Source: Acidiphilium sp. PA (lineage in GTDB: Bacteria > Pseudomonadota > Alphaproteobacteria > Acetobacterales > Acetobacteraceae). Taken from it: a stretch of DNA of 64,000 nt. The DNA is taken from NCBI RefSeq assembly GCF_026191915.1, contig NZ_JAIMBY010000002.1, positions 248,001 through 312,000 on the forward strand. The letters are read 5' to 3'. Below, piece by piece: positions 51,846 through 61,638 of the stretch. The translations under genes and the position numbers were made by a program. Within the stretch, counting starts at the first letter, position 1; each line of letters starts with the position of its first letter. The notes beneath the pieces are model-generated. The model worked only from the letters and a program-made list of their open reading frames with translations, was not told the DNA's origin and searched no databases.

Positions 51846-52358
51846 TCAGTCCTTGGCGGGCGGGCGGCGGCGAAACGCATCGAGGCTGACAACCTCGGCG
51901 GGGCCGGTCTCGACGGGCGGCGCCGGCTCGGCGGCCGGTTCGGGCTCGGGCGCCTGGTTCGCGATATCGGGCTCGCCGCGCAATGCGAATTGCAGGCCGA
52001 ACCGCACCTCGGGATCGGCGAAGGCCGTCACCGCCGCGAAGGGGATCTGCAGGGTCGATGGCACACCGCCGAACGAGAGTTTCACCGAAAACCAGCGCTC
52101 CGCCTCATCGACGGCCAGATCGCGATACTGATGCTGGAGCACGATGGTCATTTCTTCGGGATATTGCGCACGCAGACGATCGGGCATCACGACGCCCTGA
52201 TGCCTGGTATCGAACGTGACGTAGAAATGATGGCCGCCGGGCAGGCCCTCGCGGGCGGCGTGCTGCAGCGCGCGCACCGCGACCAGGCGCAACGCCTCCT
52301 CGGTCCATACATCGTAGGGCAACAGGCTGTCGGGAATCGGCGTATCGTCTTCGGCCAT
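51846..52358 (-). CDS. sspB: ClpXP adaptor SspB, alphaproteobacterial type
   Basis: A 170-aa adaptor that hands ssrA-tagged proteins to ClpXP. It begins with the family start LLPYDVWTEEALRLVAVRAL, has GLPGGHHFYVTFDT, and ends in an acidic/Pro-rich linker with the C-terminal ClpX-binding-type tail VSLDAFRRRPP. The ATG at 52358 is used; an upstream in-frame ATG at 52391 is less likely. Confidence 0.93.
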   Translation of the reverse strand: MAEDDTPIPDSLLPYDVWTEEALRLVAVRALQHAAREGLPGGHHFYVTFDTRHQGVVMPDRLRAQYPEEMTIVLQHQYRDLAVDEAERWFSVKLSFGGVPSTLQIPFAAVTAFADPEVRFGLQFALRGEPDIANQAPEPEPAAEPAPPVETGPAEVVSLDAFRRRPPAKD

Positions 52359-52451
52359 AGGTCCAATCTGCTCTTCGCTGTCGGTGCGCACGCATAGCGC
52401 GCAGCGCGCCGGAGGCCAACCGTCAGCCCGGCAATTCAGCGTCCATCATGC

Positions 52452-53255
52452 TCATCTTGCATAGTGACGGTAGTATTTTTCGGTCACGAGGTCGGTCTTG
52501 ACCAGCACGGCGATGTCGGTGGTGTTGAACTGCCAGTCGATCACCGCGCCGTCGCCGACGAACCCGCCGAGCCGCAGGTAGCCCTTGATCAGCGGCGGCA
52601 GGCCGGCCAACACCTGGCGCGGCTCGATCGCCGCGGGGTCGAGCCGGCACATGTCGACATAACGATCCGCTACCGCGCGCAACCGGATCGGTTCGGGGGC
52701 GAGGTGATGGGTGTGCAGATAGGTCAGGTCGGCCGCGAGCCCATCGAGATCGGTGCCCTGCAGGCTGGCGCAGCCGAACATCAGCTCGATGCCGTGCTGA
52801 AACACATAGGCGGCGATGCCGCGCCATAACAGCTGCATCACCGCGCGCGAGCGGTGCGTCTGATCGACGCAGGACCGGCCGAGTTCGAGCAACCGGCCGG
52901 GAAACCGCTCCAGCAGGGTCAGATCGTATTCATCGGCCGAGTAGAAGCGGCCGATCTTGTCGGCGGCCTCCTGGCGGATCAGGCGGTAGGTGCCAACCAC
53001 GCCACGGGCATCGTCGGCGATATCATGATCGATCACCAGCAGATGATCCGCGATCGGGTCGAACTGGTCCTGGTCGCGCCGGCTGGCGAGGGTGCGGGCA
53101 TCGGGCCGGGCGCCCAGCTCCTCGTAGAACACCTTGAACCGCAGAGCCTGGGCGGCATCGATTTCATCGGCGGTGGCGGCGAGGCGAACACCGAGATTGC
53201 CGGCGCGCAATTCCTCGAACAGCGGTTCCTGGCCGAGTGCGAGGAGGGCGGTCAT
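52452..53255 (-). CDS. olsB: ornithine N-acyltransferase (OlsB family)
   Basis: A 267-aa GNAT-fold protein of the OlsB/hemolysin-like family, making lyso-ornithine lipid from ornithine and acyl-ACP. It has ALRFKVFYEELGA, DHLLVID, GTYRLIRQE, LLELGRSCVD and AGLPPLIKGYLRLGG. It overlaps the fur end by 4 bp, suggesting membrane-lipid output under co-regulation with iron. OlsA is not present in the window. Confidence 0.9.
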   Translation of the reverse strand: MTALLALGQEPLFEELRAGNLGVRLAATADEIDAAQALRFKVFYEELGARPDARTLASRRDQDQFDPIADHLLVIDHDIADDARGVVGTYRLIRQEAADKIGRFYSADEYDLTLLERFPGRLLELGRSCVDQTHRSRAVMQLLWRGIAAYVFQHGIELMFGCASLQGTDLDGLAADLTYLHTHHLAPEPIRLRAVADRYVDMCRLDPAAIEPRQVLAGLPPLIKGYLRLGGFVGDGAVIDWQFNTTDIAVLVKTDLVTEKYYRHYAR

Positions 53256-53743
53256 TCGGCGGCACTCTTGGCCGCGGTGCGGACGAGCTCGGGCGACTTC
53301 ATCACGGTCGGGGTCGCACCACCGGGCCGTGCCTCGGGGCTTAGTTTCCGGCCGAACAATTCGATCTTGAGCGAGACCAGCTCAAAGCCATGCCGGGCCG
53401 CGACGCGCCGCATCAGGATTTCGGTTTCCGGTTCATCGAATTCGATGACCTTGCCGCTCTCCTGATCGACCAGATGGAAATGGTCGCGATCGCCCGACAT
53501 TTCATACCGCGCCCGCCGGCTGCCGAGGTTGCGCCGCTCCAATATGCCGTGCTGTTCGAACAGGCGTACCGTCCGGTACACGGTGGCGAGGGAAATGCGC
53601 GGGTCGAGCGTGTGGGCCAGGCGGTGCAGCTCATCGACATCGGGGTGGTCGTTCGCCTCGGACAGGATACGCGCAATGGCGCGGCGCGGGCCGGTCATTT
53701 TGAGCCCGATCTCCATGCACAGACGCTCAATGCGGGTCTCCAT
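53252..53743 (-). CDS. fur: Fur-family transcriptional regulator
   Basis: A 163-aa metal-responsive repressor. The winged helix has GLKMTGPRRAIARIL and ISLATVYRTVRLFE. In the metal region HHDH reads DRDHFHLVDQESGKVIEF, and the CxxC zinc motifs are absent, as in many alphaproteobacterial Fur proteins. METRIERLC at 53743 is the likely start; the frame continues upstream but without homology. The target metal cannot be read directly. Confidence 0.9.
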   Translation of the reverse strand: METRIERLCMEIGLKMTGPRRAIARILSEANDHPDVDELHRLAHTLDPRISLATVYRTVRLFEQHGILERRNLGSRRARYEMSGDRDHFHLVDQESGKVIEFDEPETEILMRRVAARHGFELVSLKIELFGRKLSPEARPGGATPTVMKSPELVRTAAKSAAE

Positions 53744-54048
53744 CAGGCGCGTTGTGAACCATCTGAGCCGCCCGGTCCACCCCAAACGCATGGGTGCGCG
53801 TTGCCCCATGCGCAGCCCCGGCGGCGACCGGATTGCGCGGAATGTCCGGCAACGAGCCGCAGGATGGCGCGCGCACGGCTCACGCCGGCTGACGACCGGG
53901 GTGGAAGGCACCATACGGGATGTATCGACCATGGGTCATTCCGGCGGTTGCATGGGATCGCCGCAAGGCTTTCCCGTGTCGGATCATGGCATGCCAGCAT
54001 TGTCCACGCGCTATCTCATTAAATAGAAACTGTCCTCGGTAACTGATG
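53744..54048. other. divergent intergenic region fur / ECF sigma
   Basis: About 300 bp between the fur start and the sigma gene promoter. It contains no RNA gene and no conserved ORF. It should hold the fur promoter, but I cannot place a Fur box with confidence. Confidence 0.4.
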
Positions 54049-54074
54049 CATCCGGATTGCCTGTGTCGCCGTAG
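54049..54074 (+). promoter_or_regulatory. ECF-type promoter, likely autoregulated
   Basis: CATCC at 54049-54053 and CGTAG at 54070-54074 are 16 bp apart. This is close to the CCATCC-N16/17-CCGAAT form known for SigK-type (ECF19) sigma factors, whose anti-sigma is RskA, which is the pair encoded just downstream. Confidence 0.5.
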
Positions 54075-54133
54075 TGACCTACAAGATGTTCGATGGCACA
54101 GGTTTTCCTCTCTTGAGTGACAGCGCGGCCGGG

Positions 54134-54655
54134 ATGACGGCGGATGATGGGCTCGCCGCGCTGCTGCGGAGATGCGCCGAGCGTGATCCCCTCGCATTGC
54201 GTGCTCTTTATGACGCCATGGCACCGACCATGCTCGGTATCGCCCTGCGCCTGTTGCGCAATCGCCCGCACGCCGAGGAAACCCTCCAGGACGCATTTTT
54301 GCAGATCTGGCGCAACGCCGATCGGTTCGATACCCAGCGCGGCTCGCCCAAGGCCTGGATGATCGGTATTTTGCGCTATCGCGCGCTCGATCGGTTGGAG
54401 ACCGAAAAGCGTCACACCGGGACCGATGACCTGCCCGACGTAGCGGCGGAATTGCCTGTCGATATCGAGGACAGCCGCGCCCTTTCGGGTTGCATCAACG
54501 AATTGCCCGAAAATTGGCGCCGGTCGGTCATGCTGTCCTACGTCGAAGGCTATTCACACAGCGAAATCGCCGATCTCACGAAAACACCGCTGGGTACCAT
54601 CAAAAGCTGGATCGTTCGCTCGCTCGACGCTCTCAAGAAATGTCTTGAACGATGA
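54134..54655 (+). CDS. ECF RNA polymerase sigma factor (SigK/ECF19-like)
   Basis: A 173-aa sigma-70 factor with region 2 (ALRALYDAMAPTMLGIALRLL, then AEETLQDAFLQIW) and region 4 (LPENWRRSVMLSYVEGYSHSEIADL). The frame is open from a GTG at 54074 (193 aa), but that overlaps the predicted -10 box, so I prefer the ATG at 54134. It overlaps the RskA-like anti-sigma gene by 4 bp. Confidence 0.9.
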   Translation: MTADDGLAALLRRCAERDPLALRALYDAMAPTMLGIALRLLRNRPHAEETLQDAFLQIWRNADRFDTQRGSPKAWMIGILRYRALDRLETEKRHTGTDDLPDVAAELPVDIEDSRALSGCINELPENWRRSVMLSYVEGYSHSEIADLTKTPLGTIKSWIVRSLDALKKCLER

Positions 54656-55380
54656 GCGATCTGGTCGCACCCCCCCCGGATCGTGCCGGCCTGTACGTGC
54701 TTGGCCTGCTGCGCGGCCAGGAACGCCGTGAGTTCGAAGCCGATCTCGCGGTCGATCCGGTCCTCGCCATGGAAGTCGCGGCCTGGGAAGTGCGGCTGCT
54801 GCCGCTCTCGCTCGCCATTGCGCCGGTCGAACCGTCTGAAGCGGTGTGGCTCGAAATCCAGCGGATCCTTGCGCCGCGCGAGAGCGCCGGCTCCGTGCCG
54901 GTACCCGCATCCCTGCGCCGCCGGCCAAGCTGGCGGGAAAGCTTCTGGGATAATGTCGCCGTCTGGCGCGGTATCGGCGGCATCGCCATCGCCGCCGCGC
55001 TCGCCATCGCCCTGCTCCGCCCGCAACCGGTCCCCGCCCCAGGCCTGGTCGCCGTGCTCTCCAGCAAGGCAGGCCCGGTGTTCACCGTCGCGCTGCGCAG
55101 CGATGGCGGCATGAATATCGCCCCGGTCGGGTCGATCAAACCGCCCCCCGGCAAAGTCTGGCAACTCTGGGCCGTCGCCGGCGGTGAAAAACCCGTGCCG
55201 GTCGGCTTCGTCTCCGCCAAACCCAGCATCCTGCCCGCCCACCAGATCCCGGCCGATCTGCGCAAACCGAATATCCTGATGGCCGTCACCGTCGAACCCC
55301 CCGGCGGCTCACCCACCGGCCAACCCGATACCCCCATCGTCTTCGCCGGCCCCATCCTGCCCATCAACGGCGGCGCCTGA
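54652..55380 (+). CDS. anti-sigma factor, RskA type
   Basis: A 242-aa protein with a cytoplasmic N-terminal anti-sigma domain (LYVLGLLRGQERREFEADLA), one membrane span near residues 107-125 (GIAIAAALAIALLRPQP), and a periplasmic RskA-C domain (WQLWAVAGGEKPVPVGFV). It binds and holds the ECF sigma factor encoded just before it. No zinc-binding ZAS motif is present. Confidence 0.9.
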   Translation: MSDLVAPPPDRAGLYVLGLLRGQERREFEADLAVDPVLAMEVAAWEVRLLPLSLAIAPVEPSEAVWLEIQRILAPRESAGSVPVPASLRRRPSWRESFWDNVAVWRGIGGIAIAAALAIALLRPQPVPAPGLVAVLSSKAGPVFTVALRSDGGMNIAPVGSIKPPPGKVWQLWAVAGGEKPVPVGFVSAKPSILPAHQIPADLRKPNILMAVTVEPPGGSPTGQPDTPIVFAGPILPINGGA

Positions 55381-55438
55381 TCTGTAGGGCCGGGCGGCTT
55401 GTAGGCGTGAGGCGGTAAGCAAGGCCAGGGGCTCTCCC

Positions 55439-56824
55439 TCACAGGTCAAGTTCGGGCTGGGCCGTCGGTCTGGGGCGGGCGGGGCTGACGGCGATATCGC
55501 CGTCGTGGAAGCGGATGGTCAGCCGGCGGAGTGTGTTGGCGGTTTTGGCGCTGGTGACGGGTTCGCCTTGCGGGTTGATCGCGAGTGCGAAGCCCCGGCT
55601 GAGGACGGCGTTGTAGGACAGGGATTCGAGCCGTCCGGCTGCGGCATCGAGGCGGAGGTGGTTTTCGCGCAGCCGGGCGAGCAGGGGCACGGCGAGGCGT
55701 TGTGCGAGCAGGGCGGTGCTGTGGCGTTTGGCTGCGATGAGTTCGCGCGGGTGCAGCAGGCGGTTGGCCAGACGATCGAGGGTGGCGCGGCGGCTGGTGA
55801 GCAGCGCGGGCATCGCGAGGTCGAGCCGTTCGCCGCGATCATCGAGCCGTTGGCGCGCGGTGCCGAGCAGGGCGGGCAGGTCGGGCAGGGCGGCGGCGGC
55901 GCGATCGAGCCGCAGGCGCACGGTTTGCCCGATCCGCAGCAGGGCCCCGGCGAGCCGGGCTTCGGACTGGGCGAGGTCGGCGGCAAGCGCGATGCGGTCC
56001 GGCACGGCGAGTTCGGCGGCGGCGGTGGGGGTGGGGGCGCGGCGATCGGCGGCGAAGTCGATCAGGGTGGTGTCGGTTTCATGGCCGACCGCGGAGATCA
56101 GCGGGATCGGGCTCATGGCGGCGGCGCGGACCACGGCTTCGTCGTTGAAGGCCATCAGGTCTTCGAGCGAGCCGCCGCCGCGCGCGATGATCAGCACATC
56201 GGGCCGGGGGATCGCGCCGCCGGGTGGCAGGGCGCCGAAACCTGCGATGGCGGCGGCGATCTGTGCGGCGGCGCCTTCGCCCTGCACCGCGACCGGCCAG
56301 AGCACGATGTGACTGGGAAAGCGGCGCGCGATGGTGGTCTTGATATCCTGAATGACCGCGCCTTGCGGCGAGCTGACCACGCCGATCACGCGGGGCAGCA
56401 TGGGCAGTGCGCGTTTGCGCGCCGGATCGAACAGGCCTTCGGCGAGCAGGCGGAGCCGCAGTGCCTCGATCCGCGCGAGCAGGGCGCCTTCGCCGGCGTA
56501 TTCCAGCCGTTCGATGATGAGTTGGTATTCCGAGCGTTCAGGGTAGGAGGTGATCCGGCCGGTTGCGATGACTTCGATGCCGTTTTCCGGTTTCAGCCCG
56601 ATTCGCGCGGCGTTGCCTTTCCAGATGATCGCGCGGATTTTCGCCCCTTCGTCCTTCAGCGCCATGTAGGTATGGCCCGAGGCGTAGAGCTTCATTTCGG
56701 TGATTTCGCCGCGCACCCGCACGCGGCCGAACGCGGTTTCCAGCGTGCGTTTTACCGCGCCGGCGATTTCGGACACGGTGAGTTCCGGCAGGTTGCCGGC
56801 GGGTGGGGCCAGGGTTTCGCTCAT
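55439..56824 (-). CDS. xseA: exodeoxyribonuclease VII large subunit
   Basis: 461 aa. An N-terminal OB-fold (VRVRGEITEMKLYASGHTYMALKD), the catalytic domain with IIARGGGSLEDLMAFNDE and SAVGHETDTTLIDFAADRRAPTPT, a coiled-coil region, and the C-terminal LSYNAVLSRGFALA. With XseB it degrades single-stranded DNA. It is divergent from purD. Confidence 0.97.
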   Translation of the reverse strand: MSETLAPPAGNLPELTVSEIAGAVKRTLETAFGRVRVRGEITEMKLYASGHTYMALKDEGAKIRAIIWKGNAARIGLKPENGIEVIATGRITSYPERSEYQLIIERLEYAGEGALLARIEALRLRLLAEGLFDPARKRALPMLPRVIGVVSSPQGAVIQDIKTTIARRFPSHIVLWPVAVQGEGAAAQIAAAIAGFGALPPGGAIPRPDVLIIARGGGSLEDLMAFNDEAVVRAAAMSPIPLISAVGHETDTTLIDFAADRRAPTPTAAAELAVPDRIALAADLAQSEARLAGALLRIGQTVRLRLDRAAAALPDLPALLGTARQRLDDRGERLDLAMPALLTSRRATLDRLANRLLHPRELIAAKRHSTALLAQRLAVPLLARLRENHLRLDAAAGRLESLSYNAVLSRGFALAINPQGEPVTSAKTANTLRRLTIRFHDGDIAVSPARPRPTAQPELDL

Positions 56825-56875
56825 GGGGCGGGACTATGCTAAGCGCCCGCGGGCAAGGCAAGCGGGAGGCCAGGG

Positions 56876-58147
56876 ATGCGGGTTCTGATCATCGGCAGTG
56901 GCGGGCGCGAACATGCGCTGGCGTGGAAGATTGCGCAGAGCCGGCTGTTGACCCGCCTGTTCATCGCGCCCGGCAATCCGGGTGCGGCGCAGCATGGCGA
57001 GACCGTGCCGATCGCGGTGGATGACATTGCCGGGCTGGTCGGGTTCGCGGCCGCGAACGCGATCGATCTGGTGATCCCGGGGCCGGAGCTGCCGCTGGCG
57101 CTGGGCATTGCGGATGCGCTGGCGGCATCGGGCATCGCCTGTTTCGGGCCGAGCCGGGCGGCGGCGCGGCTTGAGGCGTCGAAGCAGTTCACCAAGGAAT
57201 TATGCGACGAGGCGGCGATCCCGACCGCGGAATGGGCGAGTTTTACCGATGCGGCGGCGGCGCGCGCCTATCTCGCCACGCATCCGGCGCCGATCGTGAT
57301 CAAGGCGGATGGACTGGCCGGCGGCAAGGGCGTGGTGGTGGCGGCGAGCGATGCCGAGGCAGAGGCGGCGATTGCGGCGATGCTGGAGGATGGGGTGCAT
57401 GGTGCCTCGGGTTCGAGCATCGTGATCGAGGAATGCATGACCGGGACCGAGATGTCGCTGTTCGCACTGTGCGATGGCGAGACGGCGTTGTTCTGCGGCA
57501 CCGCGATGGATCACAAACGCGCGTTCGACCACGATACGGGTCCGAATACCGGCGGCATGGGCGCGATTGCACCGCACCCGGCGGCGACGGCGGCGCTGAT
57601 CGAGACCATCATGGCCGGCATCATCCGCCCAACGCTCGCCACCATGGCGGCGCGCGGCACCCCATTCCGCGGGTTTCTGTTCGCCGGGCTGATGCTGACC
57701 GCGACCGGGCCCCGGCTGATCGAGTTCAATGCGCGGTTCGGCGACCCGGAATGCGAGGCGCTGATGCCGCTGATGGCGAGCGATTTGCTGCCGCTGCTGA
57801 CCGCCGGCGCGCATGGCACGCTCGATGCGGCGATGACGCCGGTCTGGCGCGATGCGGCGGCGGCGACCGTGATCGTGGCGGCGCAGGGCTATCCGGGTGC
57901 GTATGCCAAGGGCAGCGCGATCGATCTGGGTGAGGCGGTGGCGTTGCCGGATACGGTGGTGTTCCATGCCGGCACCGCGCTGGCGGCGGGCGGGCTGACC
58001 AGCGCGGGCGGGCGCGTGCTGGCGGTGACCGCGACCGGCAGCGGAGTGGCCGAGGCGGTCGGGCGCGCCTATCGGGCGGTGGATGCGATCAGATTTCCCG
58101 AGGGGTTCTGCCGGCGGGATATCGGGGCCGGCGCCATGGCCTTCTGA
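56876..58147 (+). CDS. purD: phosphoribosylamine-glycine ligase
   Basis: The ATP-grasp enzyme making GAR in purine synthesis. 423 aa: MRVLIIGSGGREHALAWK, GPSRAAARLEASKQFTK, VIKADGLAGGKGVVV, HKRAFDHDTGPNTGGMGA and EFNARFGDPE. Alone on its strand, ending 12 bp from the trpA stop. Confidence 0.98.
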   Translation: MRVLIIGSGGREHALAWKIAQSRLLTRLFIAPGNPGAAQHGETVPIAVDDIAGLVGFAAANAIDLVIPGPELPLALGIADALAASGIACFGPSRAAARLEASKQFTKELCDEAAIPTAEWASFTDAAAARAYLATHPAPIVIKADGLAGGKGVVVAASDAEAEAAIAAMLEDGVHGASGSSIVIEECMTGTEMSLFALCDGETALFCGTAMDHKRAFDHDTGPNTGGMGAIAPHPAATAALIETIMAGIIRPTLATMAARGTPFRGFLFAGLMLTATGPRLIEFNARFGDPECEALMPLMASDLLPLLTAGAHGTLDAAMTPVWRDAAAATVIVAAQGYPGAYAKGSAIDLGEAVALPDTVVFHAGTALAAGGLTSAGGRVLAVTATGSGVAEAVGRAYRAVDAIRFPEGFCRRDIGAGAMAF

Positions 58148-58159
58148 CCGGCAACCGCC

Positions 58160-58996
58160 TTACGCCAAGACGGTCACCCGCTCGCGGCGCATCGCGGCGG
58201 CGAGGGCAGCGACATCGTCGAGCACGGTGGCGATCAGCGCGGCGGAGGCTTTGCCCTGATCGTCGAGCCCGGCGGCCATGCGGTCGATCAGGGCGGAGGC
58301 GACCACCGCGCCATCGGCGTGGCGGGCCACGATCGCGGCTTGTTCGGGGGTGCGCACGCCGAAGCCGACCGCGATGGGCAGGGTGGTCGCCGCGCGCAGG
58401 CGCGGGATGTCGCGCGCGAGGTCGGCGGCGGAGGCGGTGCGCGTGCCGGTGATGCCGGTGATCGACACGTAATACACGAAGCCCGAGGAGTCGTTCAGCA
58501 CCACCGGCAGGCGCGCATCCGAGGTCGTTGGGGCGACCAGGCGGATCAGGTCGAGCCCGTTCGCCCGCACGTCCGCCAGCATCAGGTCGGTCTCCTCGGT
58601 CGGCAGATCGACCACGATCAACCCATCCACGCCCGCACCGGCGGCATCGGCGGTGAAGCGTGCGACGCCGTAGGACAGGATCGGGTTGAGGTAGCCCATC
58701 AGCACGAGCGGCACGGTGTCGTTCGTGGTGCGGAACTCGCGCACCAGGCCGAGCGTGCCGGCGACGGTGGCGCCCCCTGACAAGGCGCGGCGGCCGGCCT
58801 GCTGAATGGTCGGGCCATCGGCCATCGGGTCGGTGAAGGGCATGCCGATTTCAATGATGTCCGCGCCGCGCGCCGCCATGCCGGCGAGCAGGGCGGCCGA
58901 TGTCGCGCGATCGGGGTCGAACGCTTCGACGAAGGTGATGAGCGCGGCACGATCTTCGGATTTCAGCCGCGCGAAGGTGGCGGCGATCCGGTTCAC
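58160..58996 (-). CDS. trpA: tryptophan synthase alpha chain
   Basis: Cleaves indole-glycerol phosphate and channels indole to TrpB. 278 aa barrel: [17 protein letters not shown] contains both catalytic acids, then [10 protein letters not shown] and [11 protein letters not shown]. It starts with GTG at 58996, overlapping the trpB stop as GTGA. Confidence 0.98.
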   Translation of the reverse strand: MNRIAATFARLKSEDRAALITFVEAFDPDRATSAALLAGMAARGADIIEIGMPFTDPMADGPTIQQAGRRALSGGATVAGTLGLVREFRTTNDTVPLVLMGYLNPILSYGVARFTADAAGAGVDGLIVVDLPTEETDLMLADVRANGLDLIRLVAPTTSDARLPVVLNDSSGFVYYVSITGITGTRTASAADLARDIPRLRAATTLPIAVGFGVRTPEQAAIVARHADGAVVASALIDRMAAGLDDQGKASAALIATVLDDVAALAAAMRRERVTVLA

Positions 58997-60207
58997 AATT
59001 GTGCTCCAAGATGCTTTGCGACCGTGAAAATATCCTTGTCGCCCCGCCCGCACAGATTCATCAGGATGATCTGCGACGGGTCCATCGCCGGCGCGATTTT
59101 CGCGACATGCGCGAGCGCGTGGGCCGGTTCCAGCGCGGGGATAATGCCCTCGGTCGCGCAGCAGAGCTGGAACGCCTCCAACGCCTCGTCATCGGTGACG
59201 GCGACATATTCCACCCGGCCGATGTCGTGCAGATGCGAATGCTCGGGCCCGATGCCGGGATAGTCGAGCCCGGCGGAGATCGAATGGGCTTCGAGGATCT
59301 GGCCATCGGCGTCCTGCAACAGATAGGTGCGGTTGCCGTGCAGCACGCCGGGCCGGCCGCGCGAGAGCGAGGCGGCGTGTTCGCCGGAATCGAGGCCGCG
59401 CCCGGCGGCTTCGACGCCAATGAGTTTCACCGCGTCATCGAGCATCGGGTGGAACAGGCCGATCGCGTTGGAACCCCCGCCGATCGCCGCGATCGCGACA
59501 TCCGGCAGGCGGCCCTCGGCCTCGATCATCTGGGCGCGCGCCTCGGTGCCGATCACGGACTGGAAATCGCGCACCATGGCGGGGTAGGGGTGCGGACCGG
59601 CGGCGGTGCCGATGATGTAGAATGTATCGCGCACGTTCGCGACCCAGTCGCGCATCGCATCGTTCATCGCATCCTTGAGCGTGGCGGCACCGGAGGTGAC
59701 GGGCACCACCTCGGCGCCGAGCAGCTTCATGCGGAACACGTTGGGCTGCTGGCGCTCGACATCGACGGCGCCCATGTAGATCACGCAGGGCAGGCCGAAC
59801 AGAGCGGCCACGGTCGCGGTCGCCACACCATGCTGCCCGGCGCCGGTTTCCGCGATGATCCGCGTCTTGCCCATGCGCCTGGCCAGCAGGATCTGGCCGA
59901 TGCAATTGTTGATCTTGTGCGCGCCGGTGTGGTTCAGCTCATCGCGCTTGAAATAGATTTTGGCCCCGCCGAGTTTGCGGGTCAGCCGCTCGGCGAACCA
60001 CAGCGGGCTCGGCCGGCCGACGTAATGCTTCATGTAGTAGTCGAATTCGGTCTGAAACGCCGGATCGCGCTTGGCTTCCTCGTAAGCCGATTCCAGCTCC
60101 AGGATCAGCGGCATCAGCGTCTCGGCGACGAACCGTCCGCCGAACGCGCCGAAGCGGCCGCGTTCATCAGGCAGGTTGCGCAGGGAATTCGGGATCGGTT
60201 TGTTCAT
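58993..60207 (-). CDS. trpB: tryptophan synthase beta chain
   Basis: PLP enzyme condensing indole with serine. 404 aa; PLP lysine in HTGAHKINN, phosphate-binding GGGSNAIG, and [11 protein letters not shown]-type block ([15 protein letters not shown]). No trp leader peptide is evident in the 61 bp before it. Confidence 0.98.
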   Translation of the reverse strand: MNKPIPNSLRNLPDERGRFGAFGGRFVAETLMPLILELESAYEEAKRDPAFQTEFDYYMKHYVGRPSPLWFAERLTRKLGGAKIYFKRDELNHTGAHKINNCIGQILLARRMGKTRIIAETGAGQHGVATATVAALFGLPCVIYMGAVDVERQQPNVFRMKLLGAEVVPVTSGAATLKDAMNDAMRDWVANVRDTFYIIGTAAGPHPYPAMVRDFQSVIGTEARAQMIEAEGRLPDVAIAAIGGGSNAIGLFHPMLDDAVKLIGVEAAGRGLDSGEHAASLSRGRPGVLHGNRTYLLQDADGQILEAHSISAGLDYPGIGPEHSHLHDIGRVEYVAVTDDEALEAFQLCCATEGIIPALEPAHALAHVAKIAPAMDPSQIILMNLCGRGDKDIFTVAKHLGAQL

Positions 60208-60268
60208 GGCGGCTCTCCAATGAAGCGGAGATAGCCGATATGACGATCCGGTGAAACCGGGCGGGGCG

Positions 60269-60898
60269 CTATTTATCGCCTGCGGCGGCGATCAAGGCAT
60301 CGTCCAGTGCTGCGGCGCGCTGGGCGGCGGGCCGTGCAGCCAGACGCTGGGCATAGGCCTCGAACGCCGGGCGTTTTTCGATCGTGCCGAACATCAGGCC
60401 GAAGGCGATCTGCGAGCCGACATAGACATCCGCCGCCGAAAACTGATCGCCCAGAATGAAGTCACCCTGCCCGACCGCCTGCTCCAGCGCGTCCATCACG
60501 GTGGCGTAACTGCCATAGCCGATCGACATTTCGCGCCCGGCCGGCACTTCGAAGCCGAATGCCTTGTTGGTCACCGCCGCCTCATAGGGGCCGGCCGCGA
60601 AAAACATCCAGCGGAAATAAGGGCCGCGCCGAGGGTCGCGGAGCGGCGGTGCCAATCCGGCCTCGGGAAACGCATCCGCGAGGTAGGCACAGATCGCCGC
60701 GGTTTCTGTGACGATCGTATCGCCGTGCTGCACCGCGGGGACTTTGCCCATCGGGTTGATCGCAAGGTAGTGCGACGATTTCATCGCACCTTTGTAGTCG
60801 AGCAGTTCGGCCCGGTAGGGCTGACCGACCTCCTCGAGCATCCAGCGGGCGATGCGCCCGCGCGACATGGGGTTAGTGTAGAGGATCAGATCGCTCAT
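60269..60898 (-). CDS. glutathione S-transferase family protein
   Basis: A 209-aa GST: the N-domain begins [19 protein letters not shown] with a catalytic-type serine region, then [14 protein letters not shown] and [11 protein letters not shown]; the C-domain has [14 protein letters not shown]. It overlaps the HNH gene by 4 bp. It is one of three GST genes in the window. Confidence 0.92.
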   Translation of the reverse strand: MSDLILYTNPMSRGRIARWMLEEVGQPYRAELLDYKGAMKSSHYLAINPMGKVPAVQHGDTIVTETAAICAYLADAFPEAGLAPPLRDPRRGPYFRWMFFAAGPYEAAVTNKAFGFEVPAGREMSIGYGSYATVMDALEQAVGQGDFILGDQFSAADVYVGSQIAFGLMFGTIEKRPAFEAYAQRLAARPAAQRAAALDDALIAAAGDK

Positions 60899-61467
60899 GT
60901 TTCCAACTCGCTGTCCCAATACAGGAAATCGCGCCAACTTTCGTGCAGGAAATTCGGTGGAAACGCCCGGCCGCGATCCTGCAATTCCCAGCTGTTCGGC
61001 CGGCGCGGCGTTTCATACGGGAACATCTTGCACTCGCGTGGCAGTTTCGAGCCCTTGCGCAGATTGCAAGCCCCGCAGGCAGTGACCACGTTTTCCCACG
61101 TCGTGCGGCCGCCGCGCGCGCGCGGGATCACGTGGTCGAACGTCAGATCCGGCGCGGGCAGCCGATCGTTGCAATACTGGCAGGTAAACCCGTCGCGCAG
61201 GAACACGTTGAACCGGGTGAACGCCGGCTGGCGCATCGAGGGCACGAAATCCTTCAGCGCGATCACCGAGGGCAGCTTCATCGATAGCGAGACGGAATGC
61301 ACCTCGTGCTCGTATTCGGAGAGGACCGAAACACGATCGAGGAATACCGCTTTCACGGCGTCCTGCCAGGCCCAGAGCGATAATGGAAAATAGGAGAGCG
61401 GACGAAAATCCGCATTCAACACAAGAGCGGGAAAATTCTGCCCGCCGTCAGGCATCAGGCGCACCAC
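60895..61467 (-). CDS. HNH endonuclease
   Basis: A 190-aa protein with a classical HNH fold: CQYCNDR, then FDHVIPRARGGRTTWENVV and TACGACNLRKG, the two CxxC zinc pairs around the HNH core. The N-terminal half (VLNADFRPLSYFPLSLW) marks a widespread, mostly chromosomal HNH family in alphaproteobacteria rather than a homing enzyme. Role unknown. It shares 4 bp with the GST gene. Confidence 0.92.
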   Translation of the reverse strand: MVRLMPDGGQNFPALVLNADFRPLSYFPLSLWAWQDAVKAVFLDRVSVLSEYEHEVHSVSLSMKLPSVIALKDFVPSMRQPAFTRFNVFLRDGFTCQYCNDRLPAPDLTFDHVIPRARGGRTTWENVVTACGACNLRKGSKLPRECKMFPYETPRRPNSWELQDRGRAFPPNFLHESWRDFLYWDSELET

Positions 61468-61638
61468 ACGGCACGGCGGCCGGACTGAACAGGTCCCAGA
61501 ACGGGGACCAACGCTTGAGGGCGTTCCGGAAATCGAATCGCCAGATGTCGTGGCAGGCCGAATTCATCCGCGCTTTATGACAAAGACCGGCCAGACCCGC
61601 AAGCCGAAGCCGATGGCACAAAACCCTTGTCATCAAAC

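Noticed and set aside
53743-53932. Extended Fur N-terminus up to 53932
   Set aside because: The extra 63 residues are Arg/Pro-rich with no Fur homology; METRIERLC is the family start.
60895-61467. HNH gene as a homing or phage endonuclease
   Set aside because: Normal GC content, overlap with a chromosomal gene and a family N-terminus common in alphaproteobacterial chromosomes.
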